Part shown: piece after piece, positions 52,601 to 56,557 of the stretch
Position numbering within the stretch: position 1 is the first letter of the stretch
How the letters are laid out: the number at the start of each line of letters is the position of its first letter
NCBI GenBank assembly: GCA_934178555.1
Contig: CAKPQL010000006.1
Coordinates: 1-64,000 of the forward strand
Origin: an uncultured Clostridia bacterium
GTDB taxonomy: Bacteria > Bacillota > Clostridia > TANB77 > CAG-508
Direction of reading: 5' to 3'
Length of the DNA: 64,000 nt
Translations under genes and position numbers: made by a program
The notes under the pieces: model-generated
What the model was told of the DNA's origin: nothing
Database searches by the model: none
What the model saw: the letters and a program-made list of their open reading frames with translations, nothing else

Positions 52601-53298
52601 TCTATTTCTCTAATAGAAGTAAATGATAAATCATTGTAATATCCCAATTGTCCATCAGAGCTATCACCAACACCTAATACTTTACCATCTGTAGTTACTA
52701 ATATTGTGTAATCTGCTCCACATTCTACTTGTTTTATTATAGTTCCATTTGGTATAGTTATTTTTTCTGGATATTTACCTTTCTTTATGTCATCTTTTCC
52801 TATTTGTCCAAAATAGTTATAACCCCAAACATATACTTCTCCACTATTTGTTAATGCTGCTACATGATATTCACCAGCCGCAATTTGTTTTACATTTGAA
52901 AGTTGTATATGTTCATTAGTAGATGGGTCTATGCTTGCTAAAAGTACAGCTGTTTTTGATACTGAATCATTTAAAGTTCCATTTCCTAACTGTCCTTTAT
53001 CATTTTGTCCCCAAGCCCACACTTTTCCATTGCTATCTAAAGCAACTGTAAAGTTTGCTCCTGTTACTACATTCGCTATTTGAGGATTTCCTTCTACTTC
53101 AGTTGTAGTACTACTAGATAAAGTAGTTGTATCTAAAACTGCTACTGTTTCCTCCTCTCCGCTACTATTTCCATCTTTACTATTATCGTCATTACTTGTT
53201 GCAAATACAAGTAACAATAGTAAATTAAGCACAACAAGTATAGCTATTATTGCACTTATTTTGTTTCTCCTTTTTTTCATTTGTTCTAAGTTGTTCAT
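31618..53298 (-). CDS. Giant 7226-aa surface protein: RCC1 propellers, Ig-like and cadherin-like repeats, dockerin-like segment, GLUG repeats, C-terminal M23 peptidase
   Basis: One uninterrupted frame of 21.7 kb. The basic start MNNLEQMKKRRNK and a membrane segment (residues 14-33) are followed by six blocks of RCC1 repeats (VALKADGTVWAWGYN type), each closed by an Ig-like domain (LDKHEVTLKE type). Block boundaries lie near 51.5, 49.9, 48.5, 46.9, 45.5 and 44.2 kb. From about 44.2 to 34.0 kb runs an array of cadherin-like beta-sandwich repeats (ANLKDLTVTV type, each with a YTLTITR-like end). Then come a carboxypeptidase-regulatory-like fold, a dockerin-like pair (DFNGDGYITNEDLDILI), a second such fold, GLUG repeats (32.9-32.3 kb), and an M23 peptidase (FHTGLDIAAEWKTPILA, GAHLHFEIRK). 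AGGAG lies 7 nt before the ATG at 53298. It contains no in-frame CGG. Probable giant adhesin or wall-processing protein. Confidence 0.93.
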   Translation of the reverse strand: MNNLEQMKKRRNKISAIIAILVVLNLLLLLVFATSNDDNSKDGNSSGEEETVAVLDTTTLSSSTTTEVEGNPQIANVVTGANFTVALDSNGKVWAWGQNDKGQLGNGTLNDSVSKTAVLLASIDPSTNEHIQLSNVKQIAAGEYHVAALTNSGEVYVWGYNYFGQIGKDDIKKGKYPEKITIPNGTIIKQVECGADYTILVTTDGKVLGVGDSSDGQLGYYNDLSFTSIREIEELKDSANRVLPSIKEIKAGYNHIIALGNDNKVWTWGDKIGSGFEFTTISEVSGFTNNIIQIEAGNDVSMALDENGNIYTWNLGSTTATQVTLTDASGNPLVDANGNNVQVRTDKTKDNIAIVNKTYYIIDDNNKVYSWGQNAAGQTGTGNTSTVSTPKILVTNSNAEINDNIDKLASSAVAGVSSTGATSTTGQYDTAYAINEDGYVLGWGYAGTDIVDAYYTKGSNNFKLLGDGTRSVADYIGSISVKSIVSDDIILDITKAGVTAGKNQVDLMSILEDNGYITGGRVNLYRRETASKLESLQIKSVNENIASYDNVTGILTGVIEGKTTVEIKSSKNTIYINVKVIGDKFTFPKIESRNNFTVALKADGTVWAWGYNSDLGIMDSNHTHTGIIMPTQVQGLTNVKDIAVGENFVLVLKEDGTVWGWGANSNGQLGDGTKIATPSGNSNAITTVAPKLVQVQRYYMEDVTTDELIPATAPIETVQDDGSIVYTDSLGNIYNKVEEDYADSLGNIVIKKDTDGNLYKWDYTNNKFETKSVTKNVLSPKELDNVKSISAGSGYALALDADGKVWSWGSNGYGQLGLNKTTSIEAYAKEVDLSNLVDDNGNAEIIKQIEAGKITSYILTNEGNVYAFGYSGNYQCGNSSASYVLIPTKINSLSRITKISTNLNGNGSAIATTVNGKVWAWGYYAYGSYYGTPRVLGNLDNVIDIDASDYYGVAIAKFADGTVGYWSSTSLNTYVNKFTTTDGTEEFDDAMIISATSNGSASGFYTVAKSDGTVWSTGINNYGQLGNRTTTTMALPKLKDISKAYITLDKHEVTLKEAEKVQVNAIYKYGFNLLYTEKDQDMTYTSLDENIASINGNEITAIKSGKTYVIAEDAISGTKLRVEVNVLSEKETTTPDISIGYQHTVALKADGTVWGWGYNNYGELGNTTGKIGETKKLEIDGKFKDVAAGTYHTLMLTTDGKVLAMGYNGVGQLGNNTNTNSKIPVTVQKQISDSTGNVTYENLDGIVKIVAQNYTSLALDENGDMYAWGEGSNRYATKVNTYGLKVKDISGKLILTEDGRVWEYTNTRTLSFKEGLENIVQISSSSYSNSSSYGYYMALDAEGNVYTWVRHTYDRVLTSDTYTPRKVTFEAGIRIVDIEAGVNVAYAVADNGDIYSWGNYSSISGALGLGTSVTTANAPTKIDSLSNVEIISASKYSTSNRRALVEINTGSVYGFGTNGNNSLLGNGDTTSYYYVPTLIGESFAGFIDETGKEITKITLEKGKSINVKATSLDAFNLKLSNVASGIESEYDFDVFNSYLVSLSNTTKNTTTITAGSDIGEATVIATDKDTGKTAKLYIDVIVEDTLVAPKIESTENHTVALKADGTVWVWGDNSYKQLGVLNGATIKEPKQLRIAKKIEVAEPKEKIDENGDKVTDSNDKQIYVDTNGNEYYKSGNNYTDLSGILKIKNDTDSKLYAWDSSENTYKLEDLKDSGGNTIVVTDIATSKNHTLLLTTSGEVYSFGYNYNGQLGYATPTSYYGELPQKVAGLKDIVKIAVGDSYSLALDKYGRLWGFGYIHDHIDGRCHMPINSTVPTRISKIGSVNIDSYMRNAIDITNEYVLTKDGEVFSLQLRAYSLETGTKIEGITGKVIKVTKTATIGNTHTAFLTDDGNVFTIGNGTKGQLGNDTTVNSSSTTGNKYTAVQVKNKANTELANIKDVYVGNNHTMAIDRNGTIYTWGNNAYGELRNEVSQIGLNVPRAYPVKDDSRIGKAILISGGNGYTVVVDETGFAYAWGNGTRGQLGNDLTISNSEAVRVGTEGIHLDKNHVTLQEDGVSVEINAYNSQLNLIYDQSINVTTAEATDIGVATASRLDEETIKLSPVNSGVTSVIAKAKGKDNKEFESIVQVTVLPKEAELANDISVPADRIIQPMTVSGKSHTLILKSDGTVWAYGDNTWGQTAAKDSFGNIIKYSDKVTPVEFPDGTPSIIAVAAGDTFSVALDVNGDVYTWGYNKNGQLGLGVSDSNVHATPTKVSRLNNIIKVVAGANQVIALDTNGYVYSWGRNIAGSLGIGSTSDINIPKSIDNISKAIDVAAGVDHAMVLTSDGTVYTTGRNASGQLGEKDILNRSMFAKVDINAQIEYIEAGNRTSMAIDTNGKLWVWGNNEDGQLGLGIEDKVVYTPSQVTSITEKVESVSAGDTHTHIVTSNGSLYVAGSNKYGQLGIGQNIEKSNSYVKVSKLGNYVMSSNAGTTYSTMIAKDGTVYGFGDYNHGNLEKVSLTNSYEPVMISDNTSYLDEQEVVINVGSTYKVNANGRYKLNVLRKDNSTFTYESTNTEIATISEDGIITGTDIGTTTVKVTDELGKVNVVIVKVIPVGTIQAPTIEGGNKFAVVTDKNGTAYLFGNKENVTNKLLPTIINDSVSFNSVKAGEDFVVAIGNDGTVWAWGNNGNGQLGLGEIDKVDQITRLNRNQIKDVVQIDAGNKHTIALDSLGAVYVWGDNSNGQLGLDSTTVTSQLTPKTIRPVTSRVISVSAGGNYSAIVDTNGNAYILKNGGAYKIPGITGAVKVATGTESTLVLTNDGKIYVVNNETLVTLVKSSDKVMVDISANEDTYMCLSKDKKLYTFGNNKYGQMGTDGNYASSSSIRETNAEEVFTIGAGYNNTYYINTNGEVFAAGLNTSGELGNGTSGNAESTTQTLSKIYTKVGDSAVKLDPEKVRVSTEWDILVGEESLQLEAENNPKTVAVLIEKENEFNVFGNKTIDLKDYDFEITDTTKAEITDANKLKVTTKELGTTTLKITNKITKDVKELTIYIVREDLLRIDDIFIDDGASKFESSVDGDDKFLIDTEGSAVSGTLNISLTYDDNLEVIDKATGAKLTATRISDTNNWQINGLDLTKPVQELELILTTADGSQTYKFTLLVYKEAVVKVNDEILLPVEKVNKVTTKVEKVYTKFINPSDLKANIEIYIQDKESKIQLEDNNGNVLEVTEPNALLKKEVDVLNIENEFTVKILSADNKVEKQYTIRILKSSIESIYVIDTTEVPSEKLADRSEGTDGIHLEEFNAKIEDVNNPANITIDLRNKNIKAITVNGVDKTSSISNSKLVITNALSSDETKTADVEIEITAVDVVTSLEYTERYVLKIESISSNNEIDYIELTNIGPNEITPIKSRLAPDEAYAYEIVIHDPNVELDTVGIKPVTNSSKAKVSVNNGSTYREPGQVLTVTLEEKTENKYLKKIIVKAQNGDTQEYNIYIYKESENAKIDKVYTESPTDSTPRIEVAEQQLGTNSYIAKVLKDKDAYKLGIDLVDSYSEIESITIDGVEDISTLLVLNSGADGKYIYDVQKEIIGKTITVVVKAEYDKAPTETFTIVIMEMDDNANLDSINIDGRNLNIEDVMNEELKALDNGLLTVKAESDTATVEVYLDNPVTNPSATILASGKGSISEKMPIAVGDTKTLYVKVTSEDGTNTVMKELTVKRLSNNINILSINATEGSKVTYASKDTSDDSKWILEISDSITNPTINVETENNGATVTVDGVDNGTAIDISTKDSLRINVTSEDKTLSKDYTLDIKKLSSNANITKELHSETIDSSTGNTVTTVVVEDARFTKESDYVYSTSVTNNLGILKLVITPEDSKAVVKMAISKDNTGSIDEANRVYVANNLELSSDISREVVVKVTSEDGQTRVYTIKINSKHQMLNAATVTGVNANNTALDKKSLTSEQIKKGEATLTVDPTATKARIGLTVNSEYVPVSLDIAVNEGMLDEDGNSIEKKYTDQITSSSEKILTDIELVADITNNVVITFTDKNGAIETLILKIEKGSNEAILETVTLKGTTTNTEEVAEYITSTSTAYTREIATDSTDNVYRIIPKCARNATYKIYKISDENMSAVINSIDLTKETEITSNPQVILDETTQRFVIEVTAEYGGKTQRYDLYLRKISSNANLKDLTVTVDERVIKGLDDFGEVTYNAVSGTYDIDIIVPKELTDLKLSDLVVEDSRAKVEWTNIIKSTEGKTYSDYITGDLKELNGIKSSDLVEQGLRSTVKHVYIKVTAENGKDEKIYNLTIKKTTDNVDLKDMSLYNVTDSVTVDISKPDYKSEITETVKDVKVTSKSEGVVGIKVTKVNGFTVKENIATATSEMNENSLNISLTQNYTYTDENGVDKTISADEVRTIVVETTVTSKGYKLYPEYYTNKTDDEYMAKYELTITRLMSNTNIAIEVLNEDGTTKTITSSKDFVGPETIDGKIVYTYEYKVPSTQDKLVINNIKTENEYATIENGLESEKGSLYSTANPKEIPFAAKDKATIEELITVIPEIGKSVEYRLKVTKKSNNKYIGTIKLNGYEPRLDTKTTYTDTLALPINKLDLSIKDIEENALVNVYIKSLNGTDVTVTGKGVDENIRDNGLKDITKDLLNQLSQALNQVGISGSDIQEIVIKIEVTPEDRALGATEYTLYVLGEKPYLISINGLDLSGNVKTDAQLTASDFEAKSSNTFETRDIIKVPNNTSVIELTDILCELDDEVIVKDELGNVLTDRKLTVNVANSGITKVKFIVSLRNVNQEFTINIRKRTTDTSIKEVQADKNKTNILDTTLGAYVLDIESGSDPKVKVVLRDSNARVVAAKAYLVSEGDLTSATVSSIVDNEFTISGISEASHNKVEDTDTTGKTINVKVTVRAEDGNRADYIIRLNRKHTEVGLGKVEYTYGTTKQQISFANTDVISKTIPSSVEGINIISAETICGNAKVYVRYTDETGSVQKEELDATKLYTISEGTEKTFNIVVKAEYGNEKAYTLKVRRQSANADINAITVKAGTRTKNAIYDSETNLYTAEINVNEDTDILVSPADTLGKVVGTPRAYKVVDGDLSSVTISSVVNNSFAISGLADLYADDPTEDASNDENRYIYVEFNVAAEDTSVVKTHKLKLTRRHIELGVEDVSYSYTETSTSTDQTGTIVFNPDGEVIAKSSVEKVDFAKIVASCDRATVEIKVDNTVVTQTDDGFSVDLAEATTGDGAIKEVIITVTAESGATKEYKINVIRMATNASLSNVYVKGVDATKEASTEAGIEAIFKANVNDTDTSAVIRAISANVFATVSITDANYTTTPNNKTYEEVGTYDLSSITEKEVEVLITVIPQDTDIPSKTYKLIITRQYNSTILEQIKVKPAVSGETGEIVLKDNSTHTETFKEKTHIYYKWYYGNKYQDGYDYWYGCDTVYIPSNWSEISLGDILPADTTKMDVEISRIDKADPYNNAKVLENYTIDSTFTMPEGEEVYFKVITKAESGATNENKPYVITLYKKARNTNLSSIVVDGKLATLDNTDGIYKVNVNADKNTLPIIITGENKLSKANTTISVNVNGTDVTTLLGTSKSSSDEKEIIFTLNNIISALDYTDDKVIIAKISLVPEDTSIEAKEYTVQITRQHTSTNITSIVINKDSADYKVETDGTFSWNSDTERYEKRINVTSQLDTVRIDEINLECASATKVITVNGQAKTLPFDISLPNENSVATIKVEIIPEFEDAPTVERYIIVRRMYSDDSISSVTIEREYPEIKIDNDGKEYETGKKFYDRSQNIVADPTNPNNYSCNIRMDQDTTKLTLWATNSYAVINLELVDILDKAGNSIKTGNELYGQTIITTKYKPYVYPYSKVAMLNTSVGRTFVIKVKVQSEDLQVPAEEYTLTITKQDDSAEISKVIGNNDEIPVDDQITHYDFVGKTEKDGTIYTKYIDESVNEVLTKIITESEYSKIYLDGDYVNVAGVGQVEKTVAITETLTELKVRVVSEDGITAKDYRVWFIRKSADASIKELYVDGNGLEPIVTEQETYYEYEISDTVEQIDVKMIPNYEFANVSINGQSFKWQKVEEIIEHIDKYTLVNGKVKIELRVDIPASQSATGEEIEGVYYLYVNRVSTENTLESITTDNYNDGITPMDSPYSEWHNGVLGYHDTYEILLDATAEEREEIDLRIVPVSPMATVELYDLDGNIINASNGVLLAEAIPIDKEAVTTLKVKVIPQRGASAEYFIDIVPKASQAELKELTIGGRQVDLQPGKYEYKVNNLGLAGSGAVYALAKANSIYPEDSMYGSATVKIYTKDNVNGSGEQVTGQATLNDIDFENTTYVTITVVSPNGSRTQTYTLWLKDVSDDSRLEEVKYNGGQIATMNKPTDMNYIGEYVIELDPEEYNADITLIATNPLSTVTVEKHIGSKVLNVVKDLKSMDKDIVLDVIVTAESGNESKYKLTIKKRTIITGTIITENKNSYANTVVQILDNADTLITTAVTKADGTFNVEIPAGDNYKMTIKKDGYLKYTMIDIPATYGVRRYTGKAYLIAGEVAGDDEYIDIRDLVQVNRKARVNTVVDSTNDKYDFNGDGYITNEDLDILIKNYDKKAEDIKYIRVIEIFGEVLDATDTKVTNATIEINETTLTDKNGEFGFDNVQIGNYVLKVTDENGVVIGNETISIVEGDEYKIEHNVITIDPNMSLIDITVRVNGARAVVSKRGEDTDEDITLPKNVTLDAELTLSGVELTASGEDRNLDSFIFYKEDGTEIARQTVTGTTATITKTYSMVSEFNKTYKFYVEVKDSYGNMTRADVEVKDNIIKTEEDLIEFSSLVNSGTTYEGEKVTLANDLDLTGLTFTPIGKSNKQFKGNFDGSGHTISNIDINSTSTYVGLFGHTNGATIKNIGIQDGNIISTKGYVGGIVAYATDTTIEDCYNSADITSNASRVGGIVGYAKGNTVIRNCYNSGNITGINQVGGIAGQILKEVIVENCYSIGIVSGSTSVGEIVGFKEVTETNGDITTGALTNCYYLSTSTNNGVGATINESIRKQIDTTQPITDITTLLANLGESYKSDTDNLNNGYPVLKWQKKPQITTLALMSANKSEFVLPVNSSYVITSDYGTRIDPTTGEEEKFHTGLDIAAEWKTPILAIADGTVTYAGENGGYGYCIEIEHVVNGEKIYSFYAHLYEIDVQVGDTVIKGQQIALEGGKPGDAGAGTSTGAHLHFEIRKISGSYSSAVDPRNYLEF

Positions 53299-53600
53299 GG
53301 CATTTCTCCTTTTTTGGTTTTTGTACATTTTTATACAATATACCTTCATTTTAGTCATTTTTCGCCGTAAGTCAACGCCACTTTTCTCCTAAACCATGTA
53401 TATATATATATATAGTTTTTAGGGATATACTCATTTGTGAATATATATTTTTATATGTTAAATTTACTTTACATTTCCTTTACACTTAAACTAAATTTAC
53501 CCTTATTCTCTTAGGGATTTGTACTTTTTTAAGCACTATCTTGCACGATAGTTTAAACTTTTTCATATATTATTACTAACATATTTAGGAGGTTATTATA
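53299..53600. promoter_or_regulatory. Divergent regulatory region between the giant gene and the M14 peptidase gene
   Basis: 302 bp holding a 16-nt TA tract (53399-53414), two TTAGGGA motifs (53419-53425 and 53511-53517), and a hairpin ACTATC/GATAGT (53536-53553). Candidate TTGACT at about 53372 on the minus strand has only a weak -10 partner, so no promoter is called. Confidence 0.4.
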
Positions 53601-54876
53601 ATGAAAACATTAAAATTAAATGATGTTGGAAATTTAGTTCAATTGCTACAAACTACATTATCAAAACTCGGATTTTATTATGGAAAAATAGATGGAATAT
53701 TTGGTAATTCAACTCTTAGCAGTGTTAAATTTTTTCAATCTCGATTTGGGTTAACTTCAGATGGTATTGTAGGTAATCTCACATGGACTGCTCTTATGCC
53801 ATATATAAACGGATACACTACATATATAATAAACCCTGGCGACACATTACAATCAATCTCTAACCATTTTTCCACCACAATTAACTCAATTATATCTGCA
53901 AATCCCAATATTATGCCAGATAACTTACAAGTATCACAAAAAATAATAGTACCTTTTGGTACTATCGTTCCTACTAATATAAATTATACCTATGAAATTA
54001 TGAAAATGAATCTAAATGCATTAAAAACCATATATCCTTTTTTAGAAACAGGCATTATAGGATACAGTGTACTAGGCAAGTCAATTCCTTATATCCGTAT
54101 AGGTTTTGGAAAAAACAAAGTCTTTTATAGTGCATCTATTCATGCAAATGAGTGGATAACATCTCCTTTGCTTATGAAGTTTACTGAAAACTTTTCTAAC
54201 TCCTATGTTAATAATAAAGCTATTAACGGTTACAACACAAACAGTATATTTAGTAACACTTCTATTTATATAGTACCTATGTTAAACCCAGACGGTGTAG
54301 ATTTAGTAACAGGGGAATTTGAAAAAGATAGTCCAATATATAACTTAGCCAAATCAATTTCTGATAATTATCCAGATATTCCATTTCCTTCTGGATGGAA
54401 AGCAAATATTAGAGGTGTGGATTTAAACTTACAATTTCCCGCTCGGTTGGGAACAAGCTAAACAAATAAAATATTCACAAGGATTTACTAGTCCTGCTCC
54501 TCGTGACTTTGTTGGTTTTGGACCACTTACTGCTCCAGAAAGTTTAGCTTTATACAATTTTACTTTAACAAATAATTTTAATTTAGTAATTTCCTATCAT
54601 ACACAAGGTCAAGAAATATACTGGCAATTTCAAAATTATACTCCACCAGAAAGTAAACAAATTGCAGACAGCTTTTCTAATGTTAGTGGATATACCGTTG
54701 CAGATACGCCATATAATTCTAGCTTTGCAGGCTACAAAGATTGGTTTATTCAAGAATATCGTAAACCCGGATTTACAATAGAAGCAGGTATTGGTAAAAA
54801 TCCGCTTCCAATAAGCCAATTTAATCAAATTTATAATGATAACATACGAATATTATTAGAAGGTGCTATCGTGTGA
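53601..54876 (+). CDS. M14-family wall peptidase (gamma-D-glutamyl-diamino acid type) with PG-binding and LysM domains, needs +1 shift at C54444
   Basis: Peptidoglycan-binding domain (residues 5-72, GKIDGIFGNSTLSSVKFFQ), LysM (75-118, INPGDTLQSISNHF), then an M14 carboxypeptidase fold. The first zinc ligands are in ASIHANEWITSPL (HxxE). The zero frame reads RGVDLNLQFPA then CGG and stops at 54459. Skipping C54444 restores FPA-GWEQAKQIKYSQGF, the third ligand in ISYHTQGQEIYW and the catalytic Glu in FTIEAGIGKNP. Total 424 aa, matching gamma-D-glutamyl-L-diamino acid endopeptidases. There is no signal peptide, as in several spore-associated members. GGAGG precedes the ATG. Confidence 0.9.
54444..54446 (+). 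other. CGG +1 frameshift site 6 (C54444 skipped)
   Basis: GCT-CGG-TTG-GGA in the zero frame, stop at 54459-54461. Dropping C54444 gives GCT-GGT-TGG-GAA, that is A-G-W-E-Q-A, the conserved continuation after LQFP in M14 wall peptidases, and an open frame to 54876. Confidence 0.92.
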
Positions 54877-54902
54877 ACTTTAGGGAGTATCCCTAAAGTT
54901 CA
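54874..54902. repeat. Palindromic repeat family, copy 2
   Basis: Inverted repeat with arms TGAACTTTAGGGA / TCCCTAAAGTTCA and a 3-nt loop. Its first three bases are the TGA stop of the M14 gene, and its other end lies 1 nt from the stop of the converging acetyltransferase gene, so it fills the whole gap and can act as a two-way terminator. Confidence 0.85.
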
Positions 54903-54903
54903 A

Positions 54904-55350
54904 CTATCTTTCTAATTTCATATATAAAATCGGGTAATGATTTCCCTGTTCATCTATTTCACTTCTTTTATACGATTTAAAACCTAAATGCTCATAAAAT
55001 CCTTTTGCAGTAAGATTTTGCTCATTAACTACAAGTTCATTAACATTATATTTTTTCATACCATAGTTTAATAATTGTTTTCCTAGTCCTTTTCCTCTTT
55101 CACTATTTTTTATAAATAGCATTTCAATCTTTGTATCTTCTATTCCCATAAAAGCAATAGGTATATTCTTATCATTTTCTATAATTATCAAATGTGACAC
55201 TAATTTTAATGCTTGTGGTACATACTCTTTTATGTCCTTTATTTCTTCATTTGATAAAAACAGGTGTGTTGCTTTTACTGAGTCTTCCCATACCTCTAAT
55301 AGTTTACTTATTAGTATTGTTGTTCTATCCGTTACTTCAATTATTTTCAT
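54904..55350 (-). CDS. GNAT-family N-acetyltransferase
   Basis: Acetyl-CoA-dependent transferase fold: N-terminal IIEVTDRTTILISKLLEVW, central AFMGIEDTKIEMLFIKN, the acetyl-CoA loop ERGKGLGKQLL (about residues 85-95), then NELVVNEQNLTAKGFYEHLGF. Resembles the YjaB/PhnO-like group; the acceptor is unknown. 148 aa. AGGAG lies 8 nt before the ATG at 55350, which replaces the upstream in-frame start at 55428. No other gene is seen in 55351-55529. Confidence 0.85.
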   Translation of the reverse strand: MKIIEVTDRTTILISKLLEVWEDSVKATHLFLSNEEIKDIKEYVPQALKLVSHLIIIENDKNIPIAFMGIEDTKIEMLFIKNSERGKGLGKQLLNYGMKKYNVNELVVNEQNLTAKGFYEHLGFKSYKRSEIDEQGNHYPILYMKLER

Positions 55351-55529
55351 ATCATGTACTCCTAACTCACAATTTACTAATGTAAAATAAATAATTTTTA
55401 AAATATCTAATTTACTATTTCTATACATATTAATATTTTTTCATATTCTTTACCAAAAACATTATGTTTATAAATAATGAATTCGTTTATACATTTTGAT
55501 AACATTACCTATCTAGCTAAATTATTCTA

Positions 55530-56390
55530 CTATTTTACCAATAATAATAATGTCCCTACGACTATTCCTATAAGCCCTATTAATGATTTCTTATTTAATT
55601 TTTCTTTTAAATAAAAATATGAGAATGCAATTGTAATAAGTATGCTCAATTTATCAATTGGAACTACAATACTTGCCTGTCCGTTTTGCAAAGCTTTGTA
55701 GTAGCATAGCCAAGATAGTCCTGTAGTTAATCCAGATAATATTAAGAACTTCCAACTCTTTCTATCAATATTCTTTATTTCAGTTTGTTTTTTAGTTATA
55801 AAAACTACTATCCACGCCATAGCTAGAACAACAATTGTTCTTATAGCTGTTCCTAAATTAGATTCTACTCCTTCAATGCCTACTTTCCCTAAAATTGATG
55901 TTAAACTTGCAAATACTGCTGAGCCTATAGCAAAAAATAGCCATTTGTTATCATTTGCAACTTTGTCATCTTTTCTCTTTTCTATCATCATATATGTTCC
56001 AATACCTATTAAAATAATAGATATTATTTTTAGTACCGTTATCTGCTCATTTAAAAATATCATTGCAAGTATCATTGTTAATATTGTACTTGATTTATCT
56101 ATTGGAGTTACTTTATTTACATTTCCCAATTGCAATGCTTTAAAGTAGCAAAGCCAAGATAATCCTGTTGATAAGCCTGATAATATTAAAAATATGATTG
56201 TTTTAGGTGTTAATAATGAAATTGTATTAAATGATCCTACGATAAACACCATTAGCCAAGAAAATATTAATATGACTATTGTTCTTATTGCCGTTGCTAA
56301 ATTTGAATCTGTATTTTTTATTCCAATTTTTGCAAGTATAGCTGTTATTCCTGCAAAAAATGCTGAACCAAAAGCATATACAATCCACAT
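55530..56390 (-). CDS. EamA-family (DMT) transporter
   Basis: 286-aa integral membrane protein with ten predicted spans in two homologous halves. Both halves carry the same signatures: AFGSAFFAGITAILAKIGI then SGLSTGLSWLCYFKALQLG, and AIGSAVFASLTSILGKVGI then SGLTTGLSWLCYYKALQNG. Typical of EamA metabolite/drug transporters; the substrate is not predictable. GGAGGAAG precedes the ATG at 56390. It is followed by the acetyltransferase gene in the same direction, about 180 nt away. Confidence 0.9.
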   Translation of the reverse strand: MWIVYAFGSAFFAGITAILAKIGIKNTDSNLATAIRTIVILIFSWLMVFIVGSFNTISLLTPKTIIFLILSGLSTGLSWLCYFKALQLGNVNKVTPIDKSSTILTMILAMIFLNEQITVLKIISIILIGIGTYMMIEKRKDDKVANDNKWLFFAIGSAVFASLTSILGKVGIEGVESNLGTAIRTIVVLAMAWIVVFITKKQTEIKNIDRKSWKFLILSGLTTGLSWLCYYKALQNGQASIVVPIDKLSILITIAFSYFYLKEKLNKKSLIGLIGIVVGTLLLLVK

Positions 56391-56514
56391 TTCTATTCTT
56401 CCTCCTATCTAAAAAACTTATTATTTATGGAATTAATTATAACATTTTCTTGCTTTTTAGTCTATTTATCTAAATAATTTTATAAAACTATTTCATCCAC
56501 TTTTTCTCAATAAT

Positions 56515-56557
56515 AACAAGATGAACTTTAAGGACTATCCTTAAAGTTCATCTTGTT
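56515..56557. repeat. Palindromic repeat family, copy 3 (longest)
   Basis: Perfect 20-bp stem (56515-56534 with 56538-56557), loop CTA. The core TGAACTTTAAGGA matches the other copies, and the extra flank is AACAAGA/TCTTGTT. Its right end touches the stop codon of the next surface-protein gene, where it probably terminates transcription. Confidence 0.88.

Noticed and set aside
53399..53414. TA dinucleotide tract as a phase-variation switch
   Set aside because: Only eight units, in a non-coding AT-rich leader far from a recognisable -10/-35 spacing. No support beyond composition.
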